From the NCBI RefSeq assembly GCF_000818395.1, contig NZ_JWJG01000028.1, forward strand, positions 3,614,303 to 3,678,302: 64,000 nt of DNA, read 5' to 3'. Positions 1 through 8,768 of this stretch are shown one piece after another. The translations under genes and the position numbers were made by a program. Every line of letters starts with the position of its first letter. Position 1 is the stretch's first letter. Source of the stretch: Noviherbaspirillum autotrophicum (GTDB taxonomy: Bacteria; Pseudomonadota; Gammaproteobacteria; Burkholderiales; Burkholderiaceae_D). Below the pieces are notes generated by a model. The model ran no database searches. It was not told the origin of the DNA and saw nothing but the letters and a program-made list of their open reading frames with translations.

Positions 1-216
1 GGCGTGGCAGGCGTTATGGTGCGTTTTTGATGTGGGGACTTGCGTGGAGGTAGATTGGACTTTCGCTTGGCTGTCATAGGCCGGATGGTGATGGTGCCGA
101 GAGTAATCTGTGGTGCAGTATGTGGTGTATCCCTATCGGAGGATATCTGTATACGCACTTAAATCCATGCGCAGAGGACTTGGCGATTACCTAAATCCTC
201 CGCGCGGGCGCAGACG

Positions 217-747
217 TCACTTGGCGGCAGCAGCCGCTTTTCTACCGTTAGTCTTGGCGGCCGTTTTCTTCACTGCGGCAGTTTTAACCGGAGCTTTCTT
301 GACAGCTGCACGAGATACAGTCTTCGTGACAGTGGTTTTCTTGCCAGAAAGGGTCGCCACCGCTTTGTTCAGATCTTCGACGCGCTTGGTCAGTGCCTGG
401 ATGTCCTTTTGGGTCGGCACGCCTAGGCTCTTCAGCGAACGCGATACGCGGTCTTCAAAAACCTGCTCCAGCTTATCCCACGAGCCGGCAGCCTGTTTGC
501 TTACCGAGTCTGCTACCTTGCTGACCGTGCCGGCCACGTCGGAAACCTTGCCCTCGGCCAGACGCTGAGTGCGTTTCTGCAGGTCGGTTCCTTCCTTGAC
601 CAGCTTCGCAAAAACCTTGCCGCCTTCTTCCTGTGCCTTTGCAAATGCGCCCAAGCCAGCTTGCCAGATCTGCTGCGCTGAAGCGCGAACAGCGTCGGCC
701 AGTTGTTTGTCATCCGATTTTGCCAGTGCCTTCAACTTCTTCACCAT
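217..747 (-). CDS. Phasin family protein with Lys/Ala-rich tail
   Basis: A 176-residue protein of the polyhydroxyalkanoate granule-associated (phasin) family. Residues 1 to about 130 are amphipathic and helical, without membrane segments, with the pattern AQQIWQAGLGAFAKAQEEG typical of phasins of the PhaF/PhaI type. The last 40 or so residues are almost only K, A, T, V and P (AAVKKAPVK, AAVKKTAAK), a histone H1-like tail like the DNA-binding tail of Pseudomonas PhaF. The family coats storage granules and helps distribute them between daughter cells. A GGAG ribosome-binding site precedes the ATG. It is divergent from the acyl-CoA reductase at 967. Family assignment is firm; DNA binding by the tail is inferred from composition. 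Confidence 0.88.
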   Translation of the reverse strand: MVKKLKALAKSDDKQLADAVRASAQQIWQAGLGAFAKAQEEGGKVFAKLVKEGTDLQKRTQRLAEGKVSDVAGTVSKVADSVSKQAAGSWDKLEQVFEDRVSRSLKSLGVPTQKDIQALTKRVEDLNKAVATLSGKKTTVTKTVSRAAVKKAPVKTAAVKKTAAKTNGRKAAAAAK

Positions 748-966
748 TTATATTCTCCACTCGTTGGTTAACTCGACATGCCGGAATACCCGGCGCACTT
801 TTCCGATGAATGCAGTTTAAGCGGCAAAAGTAGAGATGGGTTACTAAATCCATAGAGAGTGTGTTCTAAATGACAACTCTGTTGTGCCGTGCTATTGCCA
901 ATCGAGACAGGGCCTGCAATGATTGTCATCTAGACAAATATTTGGGAATTTGAAAAGGGAGCGAGC

Positions 967-2955
967 ATGCAGTATTTCGTTACAGGGGCGACTGGTTTTA
1001 TCGGCAAGCGACTGGTTAAAAAACTATTGGCACGCAATGATAGTGTCGTGTATTTCCTGATGCGCGAAGAAAGCCGAGGCAAGGTCGCTGCGCTACTTGA
1101 ATACTGGGGAGTGTCCGAGACGCGAGCAATCCCCGTATTTGGTGACCTGAAGTCCGCACGGCTTGGCGTGTCCGCCAGCGATATCGAAACCTTGACCCGA
1201 AAGGTCGATCACTTCTTCCACCTCGCTGCTGTCTACGACTTGAAAGCCGATGCGGAAGAACAAATGGCAGTGAATGTGGAAGGCACGCGTAATACAGTCG
1301 CCCTCGCGAACGCGATTGGCGCCCGGTGCCTGCATCATGTGAGTTCCATTGCGGCTGCCGGCCTGTTTGAAGGCATCTTCCGAGAGGATATGTTCGAAGA
1401 AGCGGAAAATCTCGATCACCCATATTTTGCAACGAAGCATGAATCGGAAAAGATTGTCCGCCAGGAGTGCGAGGGCGCTTTCCGCGTTTACCGACCGGGG
1501 ATGGTGGTTGGCGATTCCAAGACGGGCGAGATGGACAAGATCGATGGCCCGTACTATTTCTTCAAGCTGATCCAGCGTCTTCGCCAGATCCTGCCGCCGT
1601 GGATGCCGGCCATTGGCCTGGAAGGCGGTCGCATCAATATCGTTCCGGTCGACTACGTAGTCGATGCGATGGACTACATCGCACATCTGCCTGACCTTGA
1701 CGGCCGGTGCTTCCACTTGACCGACCCGGAACCGATGCGCGTCGGCGATGTGCTTAATACGTTTGCACGTGCGGCCCATGCGCCGACCATGAGCGTGCGT
1801 ATTAATGCGGCCCTGCTTGGATTTATTCCCAAATCGATAACGAAGGGAATGATGGCGCTGACACCGGTCCGCCGTGTGCGCAACGCGCTGATGAAGGATC
1901 TCGGATTGCCCGACGACGTGATGCAGTTCATTAACTATCCGACGCGCTTCGACAACCGGGATGCAGCCCGCGCACTCAAGGGCAGCGACATCAAGTGTCC
2001 GCGTCTAGAAGACTATGCATACCGCATTTGGGATTATTGGGAGCGTAACCTCGATCCCGCCCTTTTTATCGATCGCACATTGCACGGGCAAGTGGCGGGC
2101 AAGGTCGTGCTGGTTACCGGCGGCTCGTCCGGTATCGGCTTGGCTGCTGCACATAAGCTCGCCGAAGCAGGGGCAGTTACCATCATCTGCGGGCGCGATG
2201 AAGAGAAACTGGCGGAAGCCAAAAAGGAAATCAATGACCGGGGCTACGAAGTTATTACCTACTCGGTTGACGTTGCCAACATGGAGGATTGCGATCGCTT
2301 CGTCAAGCTGTTGATCGAAAATCATGGCGGCATTGATATCCTAGTCAACAATGCAGGCCGGTCTATTCGGCGTGGAATCGAATCGAGCTACGACCGCTTT
2401 CACGATTTTGAGCGCACTATGCAGCTGAATTATTTCGGCGCATTGCGCTTGACGATGGGGCTATTACCGAGGATGGTGGAGCGCAAGCGCGGACACGTTA
2501 TCAATATTTCGTCGATTGGTGTGCTGACCAATGCTCCGCGGTTCTCCGCTTACGTTGCATCGAAAGCGGCACTGGATGCGTGGACTCGCTGTGCTGCATC
2601 CGAATTTGCGGACGTTAATATCAAATTTACGACAATTAACATGCCGCTGGTACGTACGCCGATGATCGCACCGACCAAGATTTACCAGAATGTGCCGACA
2701 CTGACGCCGGAAGATGCCGCTGACTTGATCGCGCAGGCGATTGTCGATAAGCCGGTACGTATCGCTACGCGTTTGGGTATTCTCGGGGAAGTGGTGCACG
2801 CGCTGTTGCCCCGTGTTGCCCAGATCATCATGAACACCAGTTTCCGCATGTTCCCTGATTCAACTGCAGCGAAAAACGCCGATGAAAAGAAGGCGCCGCC
2901 AATGAGCGCCGACCAGATCGCGTTGCAGCAACTGCTGCGCGGGGTGCATTTCTAA
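967..2955 (+). CDS. Two-domain SDR, probable alcohol-forming fatty acyl-CoA reductase
   Basis: A 662-residue protein with two reductase domains. The N-terminal extended-SDR/thioester-reductase-like half has a nucleotide motif TGATGFIG (6-13) and active-site Y153-x3-K157. The C-terminal classical-SDR half has TGGSSGIG (384-391) and Y529-x3-K533. Length, domain order and many stretches (HHVSSIAAAGLFEGIFRED, DGPYYFFK, RDRFHDFERTMQLNYFG-like) agree with what I remember of the Marinobacter fatty acyl-CoA reductase Maqu_2220 (661 residues), which reduces acyl-CoA or acyl-ACP through the aldehyde to the fatty alcohol. No wax ester synthase is visible in the window. A purine-rich ribosome-binding site (AAAGGGAGCG) precedes the ATG. 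The two-SDR architecture is certain; substrate is inferred. Confidence 0.8.
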   Translation: MQYFVTGATGFIGKRLVKKLLARNDSVVYFLMREESRGKVAALLEYWGVSETRAIPVFGDLKSARLGVSASDIETLTRKVDHFFHLAAVYDLKADAEEQMAVNVEGTRNTVALANAIGARCLHHVSSIAAAGLFEGIFREDMFEEAENLDHPYFATKHESEKIVRQECEGAFRVYRPGMVVGDSKTGEMDKIDGPYYFFKLIQRLRQILPPWMPAIGLEGGRINIVPVDYVVDAMDYIAHLPDLDGRCFHLTDPEPMRVGDVLNTFARAAHAPTMSVRINAALLGFIPKSITKGMMALTPVRRVRNALMKDLGLPDDVMQFINYPTRFDNRDAARALKGSDIKCPRLEDYAYRIWDYWERNLDPALFIDRTLHGQVAGKVVLVTGGSSGIGLAAAHKLAEAGAVTIICGRDEEKLAEAKKEINDRGYEVITYSVDVANMEDCDRFVKLLIENHGGIDILVNNAGRSIRRGIESSYDRFHDFERTMQLNYFGALRLTMGLLPRMVERKRGHVINISSIGVLTNAPRFSAYVASKAALDAWTRCAASEFADVNIKFTTINMPLVRTPMIAPTKIYQNVPTLTPEDAADLIAQAIVDKPVRIATRLGILGEVVHALLPRVAQIIMNTSFRMFPDSTAAKNADEKKAPPMSADQIALQQLLRGVHF

Positions 2956-2967
2956 GCAGGGCCAACT

Positions 2968-3004
2968 AGCAATTCCGTCGCTTGCGGCGGAATTGCTATT
3001 TTCA
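2968..3004 (+). terminator. Rho-independent terminator after the acyl-CoA reductase gene
   Basis: A perfect 10-bp inverted repeat (AGCAATTCCG, 2968-2977, and its complement at 2988-2997) with a 10-nt loop is followed by ATTTTC. The T-tract is short, so termination may be partial. It may also serve the convergent fasciclin gene. Confidence 0.7.
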
Positions 3005-3033
3005 TCTTTCAGCACATCAACTCTTCATGCGTG

Positions 3034-3510
3034 CTATTCGTGCTCGTCGGGAAGTATGACATTGTCTATTTCATGAATGATGCCGTTATCAGCCATCAAA
3101 TCACTCTGAATGACGTTCGCCCTGTTTACTGTGACTTTGCCGTTATCAGAAGTAAGGGTGAGGGGGGCTCCCTCGATTGTTTTTGCCTTGCCTGGCTTGA
3201 CTTCGGTAATGGTAATTTTGCCTGGAATGACGTGGTAGGAAAGAATCTGGGCGAGCCGGGTTTTATCTTGCAAAAGCGTCTCCAAAACTTCTGGGGGGAG
3301 TTTTTTAAACGCCATATCGGTTGGCGCAAAGACAGTGTATGGCCCGGTATTTTTTAAAGTCTGAATAAGGCCAGCCGCTTTAGCTGCGACAAGGAACGTT
3401 TTGAATGTACCTGACGCGGCTGCCGTCTCTACAACATCCGTCGCGAAAGCATTAGGTGTATTGCACATCACTGTAAGTGTCGAAGCGATGGCGAGCAGAA
3501 ATTGTCGCAT
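3034..3510 (-). CDS. Secreted fasciclin (FAS1) domain protein
   Basis: A 158-residue exported protein. Residues 1-23 form a signal peptide ending near NAFA. The rest is one FAS1 domain, recognised from the H1-box-like GPYTVFAPTDMAFKKLP, the YHVIPGKI motif and the C-terminal H2-like NGIIHEIDNVILP. FAS1 domains are adhesion or ligand-binding modules; single-domain bacterial versions are periplasmic or extracellular and mostly of unknown function. It stands alone, convergent with the reductase upstream and divergent from corA. Confidence 0.9.
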   Translation of the reverse strand: MRQFLLAIASTLTVMCNTPNAFATDVVETAAASGTFKTFLVAAKAAGLIQTLKNTGPYTVFAPTDMAFKKLPPEVLETLLQDKTRLAQILSYHVIPGKITITEVKPGKAKTIEGAPLTLTSDNGKVTVNRANVIQSDLMADNGIIHEIDNVILPDEHE

Positions 3511-3778
3511 TACGGTTCCCTCAGAAAAATGCAGTAGATAGAAATTGGACTCCGGACGTTTTCAGCGCGTCCGCAGTTCAGGTTTATCCGTCAGTTTTCC
3601 CGAGTTGGGAAAAGTTCAACACAATCTCCGTGTTACTTCAAGAACTGCAATCGGCTTTCCTTCCGGTAGAGGTGGAAAGTACTTCAATATGCATGTAACG
3701 ATTGGGGCAACCAAATCGCTGTAAGCTGAATGCATATTAAATGCGTCAAAACACCCCATCGCATGGAGGACAGGACTC

Positions 3779-4744
3779 ATGCTCATCAATTGTGTCGCAT
3801 ACCAAGAGGGAAAAAGGATGTGCGACGTTCCAGTGGCACAAATCAGTGAATTCCTTTCCCGCCCTGGCTGCTTTGTCTGGGTTGCATTGCGAGATCCGGA
3901 TGCGAAGGAACTTGAGCAAATGCAACACGAGTTTGGTTTGCATGAATTGGCTGTTGAAGATGCACATCATGGACACCAGCGGCCGAAGATCGAGGAATAC
4001 GGCGATTCCCTTTTTGCAGTCGTCCACACGATTGAATTGGATGATGGCGAACTATTAGTTGGTGAGCTTGATATTTTTGTGGAGGAGCGCTACGTATTGT
4101 CAGTACGCAATCGCAGCAGGCAAAGCTTTCTTGGCGTACGTGCCCGTTGCGAGAGGGAGCCGCATTTGCTGAAGCAGGGAACGGCGTTTGTGTTCTATGC
4201 CTTGATGGATGCAGTCGTCGACCGATACTTTCCCGTGCTGGACGCCCTCGAAACCGAACTTGAAACCATTGAGGAAGAGATCTTCAACAAGGGATCGGAG
4301 CGCGCCAATATCGAACGTTTGTACGAATTGAAGCGCAAGGTGACGGTGCTCAAGCATGCCGTGGCGCCGTTGATGGAATCCGTCGCGAAGCTTTATGGCG
4401 GAAGGGTGCCCCATATCTGCATCAATACTCAGGAGTATTTCCGTGATGTCTACGATCACCTGTACCGAATCAATACCTCCATCGATGCGATTCGCGACAC
4501 TATTGGAACGGCAATTCAGGTGAATCTTTCCATGGTTGCCATTGAGGAAAGCGAAGTCACTAAGCGGTTGGCGTCGTGGGCGGCCATCTTTGCAGTGGCG
4601 ACGGCTTTTGTCGGCATCTGGGGGATGAACTTCTCCTACATGCCAGAGCTGAAATGGCACTATGGCTATCCTGCTGCCCTGGTTTTTATCGCGGTCGTAT
4701 GCGGGTATCTGTATCTTCGATTCAAGAAGGCGGGTTGGCTTTAG
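3779..4744 (+). CDS. corA: CorA-family magnesium/cobalt transporter
   Basis: A 321-residue CorA family channel for divalent cations. The N-terminal two thirds are the soluble funnel domain with a long charged helix (VLDALETELETIEEEIFNK). Two membrane segments lie at about 262-281 and 295-313, separated by the signature GMN at 282-284 within GMNFSYMPEL. A GGAGG ribosome-binding site ends about nine bases before the ATG. CorA mediates Mg2+ uptake, but some GMN paralogues export Zn2+ or Mg2+, so transport direction is not proven. It converges on the hydrolase at 4751 with only 6 bp between stop codons. Confidence 0.92.
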   Translation: MLINCVAYQEGKRMCDVPVAQISEFLSRPGCFVWVALRDPDAKELEQMQHEFGLHELAVEDAHHGHQRPKIEEYGDSLFAVVHTIELDDGELLVGELDIFVEERYVLSVRNRSRQSFLGVRARCEREPHLLKQGTAFVFYALMDAVVDRYFPVLDALETELETIEEEIFNKGSERANIERLYELKRKVTVLKHAVAPLMESVAKLYGGRVPHICINTQEYFRDVYDHLYRINTSIDAIRDTIGTAIQVNLSMVAIEESEVTKRLASWAAIFAVATAFVGIWGMNFSYMPELKWHYGYPAALVFIAVVCGYLYLRFKKAGWL

Positions 4745-4750
4745 TGACAG

Positions 4751-5725
4751 TTATTGCCGAACCAATTCTGAAGAGGGATCAGTCGCCTGCGCTAATGCGC
4801 CTTGGATTTCGCGCACGACCTGAGTCTGAATGGCGGAGTGCATCGCCAAGGCAACATGCCCGATCCCTTGAAATTCAATATTCTTGGCGCCATTCAATTG
4901 GGACGAGGTTTGGGGGGCGATGATATTGTCGTGATGGGAATAGATCGAAACGATGAGTCGGTACACAGCCTTGTCCTCAGTCTCGGCTAGCTTGCGCAGC
5001 CAGGCGCTCGATAGTCCTTCCTGTTCGCCGACGGTCCACAGCATTTGCTTGGTATTGATTCCGATGCCGAAGCGCGCCAGGGCAGTTCCGTGGTGTGGCG
5101 TGCCTAGCGTGATGGTTTTTGCGATTCGGTCGCTACCGTGGTCGCGCAGGTATGCCCGGGCAGCCAAGCCCCCCATGCTGTGCGCGACAATAATGATTTT
5201 TTCGCTTCCGGTTTCCTTGCAAATTCGGTCTACGGCTTGCCGAATCAGCGGCACATATTCATCGATGCTCCCTATGACTGGCTCCATGTCAATCGCATAG
5301 TGGCTGATGTCCTGCTTTGCCAGTACTTCGCTTATTGGGTGCCAGTAGCCGCTGTTGCAACCATATCCGTGAATGAGCAGGACGGGAGGCGCGGATGGCT
5401 TGCTCGCCAATCGCCTGGAGAATGTGCAGAATGGCATGGTCCAAGACGATGCGGTCATCGTTGCCCGAAACTCTCCAAAGAATAACCGGATTGCCAGCCA
5501 CAAGCTCAGCCGATACTGCTGTGGCGTTTCGCTTCGATAATGCCATGCCAGCGAAAAGTTGTTCGCTGTAATCGACAGGCGAAGCAGAATGACTACAGCC
5601 ATCCCAAGCATGAGGGCGACTGCATTGCTTTGGAGGTGAAACGCCGATTTTGCGACAACCGCCATCGCCAGCGCGAGGACGACTTGAATCAGGAGAAGAA
5701 GTCTGGTGATGCGAACGACAGCCAT
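4751..5725 (-). CDS. Membrane-anchored lipase-like alpha/beta hydrolase
   Basis: A 324-residue alpha/beta hydrolase with two or three N-terminal hydrophobic segments (about 8-24, 33-50, 73-84) that should anchor it in the inner membrane. The catalytic part begins with the oxyanion-hole motif LLIHGYG (about 116-122). The nucleophile is Ser183 in AHSMGG, and D266 and H290 (GIGHVALA) are likely to complete the triad. The TPHHGTALA stretch is typical of triacylglycerol lipases and PGAP1-like esterases. Substrate unknown. No strong Shine-Dalgarno sequence precedes the chosen ATG. Confidence 0.8.
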   Translation of the reverse strand: MAVVRITRLLLLIQVVLALAMAVVAKSAFHLQSNAVALMLGMAVVILLRLSITANNFSLAWHYRSETPQQYRLSLWLAIRLFFGEFRATMTASSWTMPFCTFSRRLASKPSAPPVLLIHGYGCNSGYWHPISEVLAKQDISHYAIDMEPVIGSIDEYVPLIRQAVDRICKETGSEKIIIVAHSMGGLAARAYLRDHGSDRIAKTITLGTPHHGTALARFGIGINTKQMLWTVGEQEGLSSAWLRKLAETEDKAVYRLIVSIYSHHDNIIAPQTSSQLNGAKNIEFQGIGHVALAMHSAIQTQVVREIQGALAQATDPSSELVRQ

Positions 5726-6465
5726 AAATTATTCGGATGCGTTAATGGGACGTGGCTAATTCAGGAGGCAGTTTCCGCTCAGTTGTTCGGCGAATTTGCA
5801 GGCAAGCTTGGCGGTCGTTTCGTAACTCGATGGCTGGAAATTGGCGCCGATTGAAGTCGGAAACTCCGAGCCGCGATGCATGGGTAAATTCAAGATGTCA
5901 TGATAGCGCCCATATGATGACACGACACTCACTTTCGTCGTCCGACATTCCGCATCTCTCTATGACAAGGGTGAACATCGCATGCATAAGCGACGGCTTG
6001 GACGTAGCGCTCGATTGCCTATTTGGTTTCAGTTCGGGTGATGTTGCCTTCTATTTTGTGTGCCAGGGATACGGTCGTCGCGCCTGGCGTGAACTGAATT
6101 CAGGCATGGTCAGCAAAGCATGGTTGATGCCGTTCCAGACAAAATCGTTGATTGGATAATCAAGTGCGGCGATCCGTGGCTGCGCGATTCGACATCCTCT
6201 CTGAGGGAATGTTCATTAAAGCCGTCGCGCTACAGATGCTTGTTTTCAGAATGGAGTGGGGGAGTTCGCTGCTGCCATGTCTCTCTCAATTTTTTGCGCA
6301 GTGAACTCCAAGCATTCAATGGAGCATGGCGATGAACTAGAGTTCTCGCTCTAAGGCGGAGGGGAGGCGTTGAATCTTCTGATGCCGGCTTAATATAGCT
6401 TTTGTCAGATATTGCCAGAAGTGCCGGTTAATAGCGCGCGACGCTTGCATTCAGGTAGTTATTTT
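5726..6465. other. Long intergenic stretch without a recognisable gene
   Basis: About 740 bp between the hydrolase and the next gene. Open frames exist on the plus strand (5752-6159 and 6120-6335), but they lack ribosome-binding sites, have atypical composition and match no family I recognise. A short piece around 6120-6190 reads as VDAVPDKIVDWIIKCGDPW, which looks protein-like and could be a degraded gene fragment. No terminator or RNA gene seen. Confidence 0.4.
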
Positions 6466-7176
6466 ATGAATAAAGAGAGAGCCATTGCAGCCATTCGGCG
6501 AGAATTAGAGGCAGTGACTGCCGAAAGACGTGCGGCCCAAAATGATCCCGCAGCATATGTTTCACGTATCGCTCTTAGGTCCTTTCAGTCACAGCGGATG
6601 GCGCGTACCCATGCCGATCTGCTGAATAACGCTGAATCGCGTAAAGCAGCAGAGTTTTTCCTGAATGATTTGTACGGCACCGAGGATTTGGCTAAGAGGG
6701 ATGCTGATCTGGAGCGTGTGGTTCCGGCAATGGAGCGCGTCTTGCCAGGTACGGCATTGAAGACGGTTGCCGAAGCAATTGCACTGGATGCGTTGTCCGA
6801 GAAGCTGGATGCGGCGATGGCGCAGCGTCTGGGTCAGAGTTTCAGCGAAGAGGAATACGTTGCCGCATACCGAGAGGCAGGGACACGGACTGAACGTGAG
6901 CGGCAAATAGCCCATGTCGAATCGGTCGGAAATGCATTGTGCGAATTGGTGCGTATTCCCTTGATTGGCAGCACGCTGGCCATGATGCGAGGTCCAGCGA
7001 AGCTGGCGGGACTAGCAGAGTTGCAGAGTTTTCTCGAACGCGGATTCAAGGCGTTCAAGGCGATGAAAAATCCGGATCTGTTCGTGGCGACAATCGTTCA
7101 GCGAGAACGCGCAATCATGGACAGGCTATACGCCGGAGTAGTTGATCCGTTCTCGCTTGGCCCGACAGGTGATTAG
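6466..7176 (+). CDS. Conserved hypothetical protein with FFLxxLYG motif
   Basis: A 236-residue soluble, mostly helical protein without signal peptide or membrane segments. Residues 64-71 read FFLNDLYG, which resembles the 'FFLEELY motif protein' family named for uncharacterised proteobacterial proteins; that name is from memory. The frame is open from a TTG at 6412, but the ATG at 6466 begins the helical domain and is preceded by a weak AGGT, so it was chosen. Function unknown; convergent with the RDD gene. Confidence 0.75.
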   Translation: MNKERAIAAIRRELEAVTAERRAAQNDPAAYVSRIALRSFQSQRMARTHADLLNNAESRKAAEFFLNDLYGTEDLAKRDADLERVVPAMERVLPGTALKTVAEAIALDALSEKLDAAMAQRLGQSFSEEEYVAAYREAGTRTERERQIAHVESVGNALCELVRIPLIGSTLAMMRGPAKLAGLAELQSFLERGFKAFKAMKNPDLFVATIVQRERAIMDRLYAGVVDPFSLGPTGD

Positions 7177-7197
7177 GTGGGCTCTGCCCTCATCTGC

Positions 7198-7683
7198 TCA
7201 AGGAGCGACGTTGATGATGCGCGTTCCAGCCAGACGGTCATGCAGGAACTGTCGTTGCGGATCAAGATAAATCGTCAAAGCCCATAACACCATATTCATT
7301 GCCGGAATGATGGCAAGGCTCCAGTTCCTGGCACCCGCCAACCAAGCCAACGCAAGCCCTGGCAAGACCCACAGCCACGCGATCAGATACCTGAAAAATG
7401 CACGCCTGATATCGACTTGCCTGCCATCGGCGGTGACCAAGCGAATGCGCCAAGTCTTCATCGCAAGAGTTTGGCCGCTTTTTGTCCAGAACCAGACAAA
7501 ATAAGACGTAATGACGACCAATAACCAGAGTTGGAGGGCATGGCGCAAGTACAGCGCATGGCGCTGCTGAAACAGCATGGAAAACAGTGCGCCGGTAACG
7601 CCGACCACGCCAAACAGCAGCATGGCTTCGTACATCATGCTGGCCAGCCTGCGTTTCAGGGAGGGAGTTGTGTCAGTATTCAA
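7198..7683 (-). CDS. RDD family membrane protein
   Basis: A 161-residue integral membrane protein of the RDD family. It begins LKRRLASMMYEAMLL, the position of the family's Arg-Asp-Asp element (here RRLASMMYE, so the Asp residues are not conserved). Hydrophobic segments lie at about 20-38, 50-68 and 95-140, and the family element TLAMKTWRIRLVTADG is present. RDD proteins are small membrane proteins of mostly unknown role, some being Na+/H+ antiporters. It is the last gene of the sigma/DUF3619/DUF3106 cluster, 16 bp after DUF3106. Confidence 0.85.
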   Translation of the reverse strand: MNTDTTPSLKRRLASMMYEAMLLFGVVGVTGALFSMLFQQRHALYLRHALQLWLLVVITSYFVWFWTKSGQTLAMKTWRIRLVTADGRQVDIRRAFFRYLIAWLWVLPGLALAWLAGARNWSLAIIPAMNMVLWALTIYLDPQRQFLHDRLAGTRIINVAP

Positions 7684-7699
7684 CGGAGATGAGGAGTTG

Positions 7700-8362
7700 C
7701 TAGTTGGCTTGGGCTGGTGGTGACGCTTGCAGCGCGGATTGGCTTGCTGCCTGAGGAGTGACAGAGCGTTCGATTACGGGTTTGGGTGCCGATTTAATCG
7801 GTGGTACGGTCTTGCTATGGCTTGGATGGGCCGCATTTGAGGGGAGCGTGGCAACACGTTTTTTCGATGCTGCATCGGCAGCCAACTTCTTCTTTTGCTC
7901 TTCCGGCAATTGCTGATACTGCTCCCATTGTGCAGACTTTTGATCCGGATTCAGTTTTTTTGCGCGAGCATAACTTTCGCGCGCAATACGCCTCTGCTCC
8001 GGCGTGAGCTTTACCCAGTCGTGCATGCGCTCTTGCATGCGCTGCTGTTCGGCAGGCTTCATTGTCGCGTATCTGTTGCCGATGGCTAGCCATTTGTTCT
8101 TGCGCAGCGAGTCAAGCTTGTCCCATTCGTTTGCTAGTGGAGCAAGCGCCTGTTGCTGGGCGGGTGACAATTCCGACCACAAGGGTTTAGCCAACTCTTG
8201 TGCTGAATTTGCGGCAGGCTGCGCTGTGCTGGAAGAGGCAGTTGTGGTCTGGGGTGACACGTCTGCACCCTGTGCAGCCGCTGCCAAGAGAGACAGGCTT
8301 GCCCCAAAAATGAGCATTATCCGCAGCGGATAGCCGGGCGAAAACACAATGGGTCGCGCCAT
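7700..8362 (-). CDS. Exported DUF3106 domain protein
   Basis: A 220-residue protein with an N-terminal signal peptide or anchor (residues 7 to about 31, ending AAAAQGA). Then come charged helical repeats rich in Q, K and E with the recurrent phrase LSPAQQQAL / MKPAEQQRM / LTPEQRRIA, characteristic of DUF3106 and reminiscent of periplasmic LTxxQ sensors of the CpxP/Spy type. The last 60 residues are low-complexity Pro/Ala/Ser. The frame is open to 8521, but the ATG at 8362 directly precedes the signal peptide and overlaps the end of DUF3619, so it was chosen. Confidence 0.82.
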   Translation of the reverse strand: MARPIVFSPGYPLRIMLIFGASLSLLAAAAQGADVSPQTTTASSSTAQPAANSAQELAKPLWSELSPAQQQALAPLANEWDKLDSLRKNKWLAIGNRYATMKPAEQQRMQERMHDWVKLTPEQRRIARESYARAKKLNPDQKSAQWEQYQQLPEEQKKKLAADAASKKRVATLPSNAAHPSHSKTVPPIKSAPKPVIERSVTPQAASQSALQASPPAQAN

Positions 8363-8363
8363 A

Positions 8364-8768
8364 TCACTCGCCTCGCTTGGCGAGGTAGGCGTTAAATCCA
8401 TGGTCAACGTACGCCGACAGCGGCAATTCGTCCGCCAGTACCGCCGCATCGATCTCGGCGGTTTCATCGATATGTCGTTGCTGCTCATATTGATAAATTC
8501 CAGCCACTCCGGCAGCCACAACGATCAATGGCAGGATCAATCCCATTCGGGCAAGCCAGGAAAAACGCGCGTTGAGAATGCCTCCGGCTTCGCCGGCAAG
8601 TCGCCGCGGCGAAACGAGGACGCGGAGTGCGGAATCGTTCTTTTTGCGAGATAAGGCAATTTTACGCGCAGAAGCAAGGCGTTCTGCTGTGGGTTGCGGC
8701 AAATTGTCGGCGGATTCGTTGAGTGCGTGACGCACTTTGTACGCGAAGTTCAGTTCTTTCTGGTTCAT
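8364..8768 (-). CDS. DUF3619 family single-pass membrane protein
   Basis: A 134-residue protein starting MNQKELNFAYKVRHALNE, as in the DUF3619 family. It has a cytoplasmic N-terminal region of about 75 residues, one membrane helix (about 73-92) and a short periplasmic tail. Its start overlaps the sigma factor stop by 4 bp (ATGA), so the two are translationally coupled. The topology and position are those expected of an anti-sigma factor, but no anti-sigma motif is visible; that role is inference. Confidence 0.82.
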   Translation of the reverse strand: MNQKELNFAYKVRHALNESADNLPQPTAERLASARKIALSRKKNDSALRVLVSPRRLAGEAGGILNARFSWLARMGLILPLIVVAAGVAGIYQYEQQRHIDETAEIDAAVLADELPLSAYVDHGFNAYLAKRGE

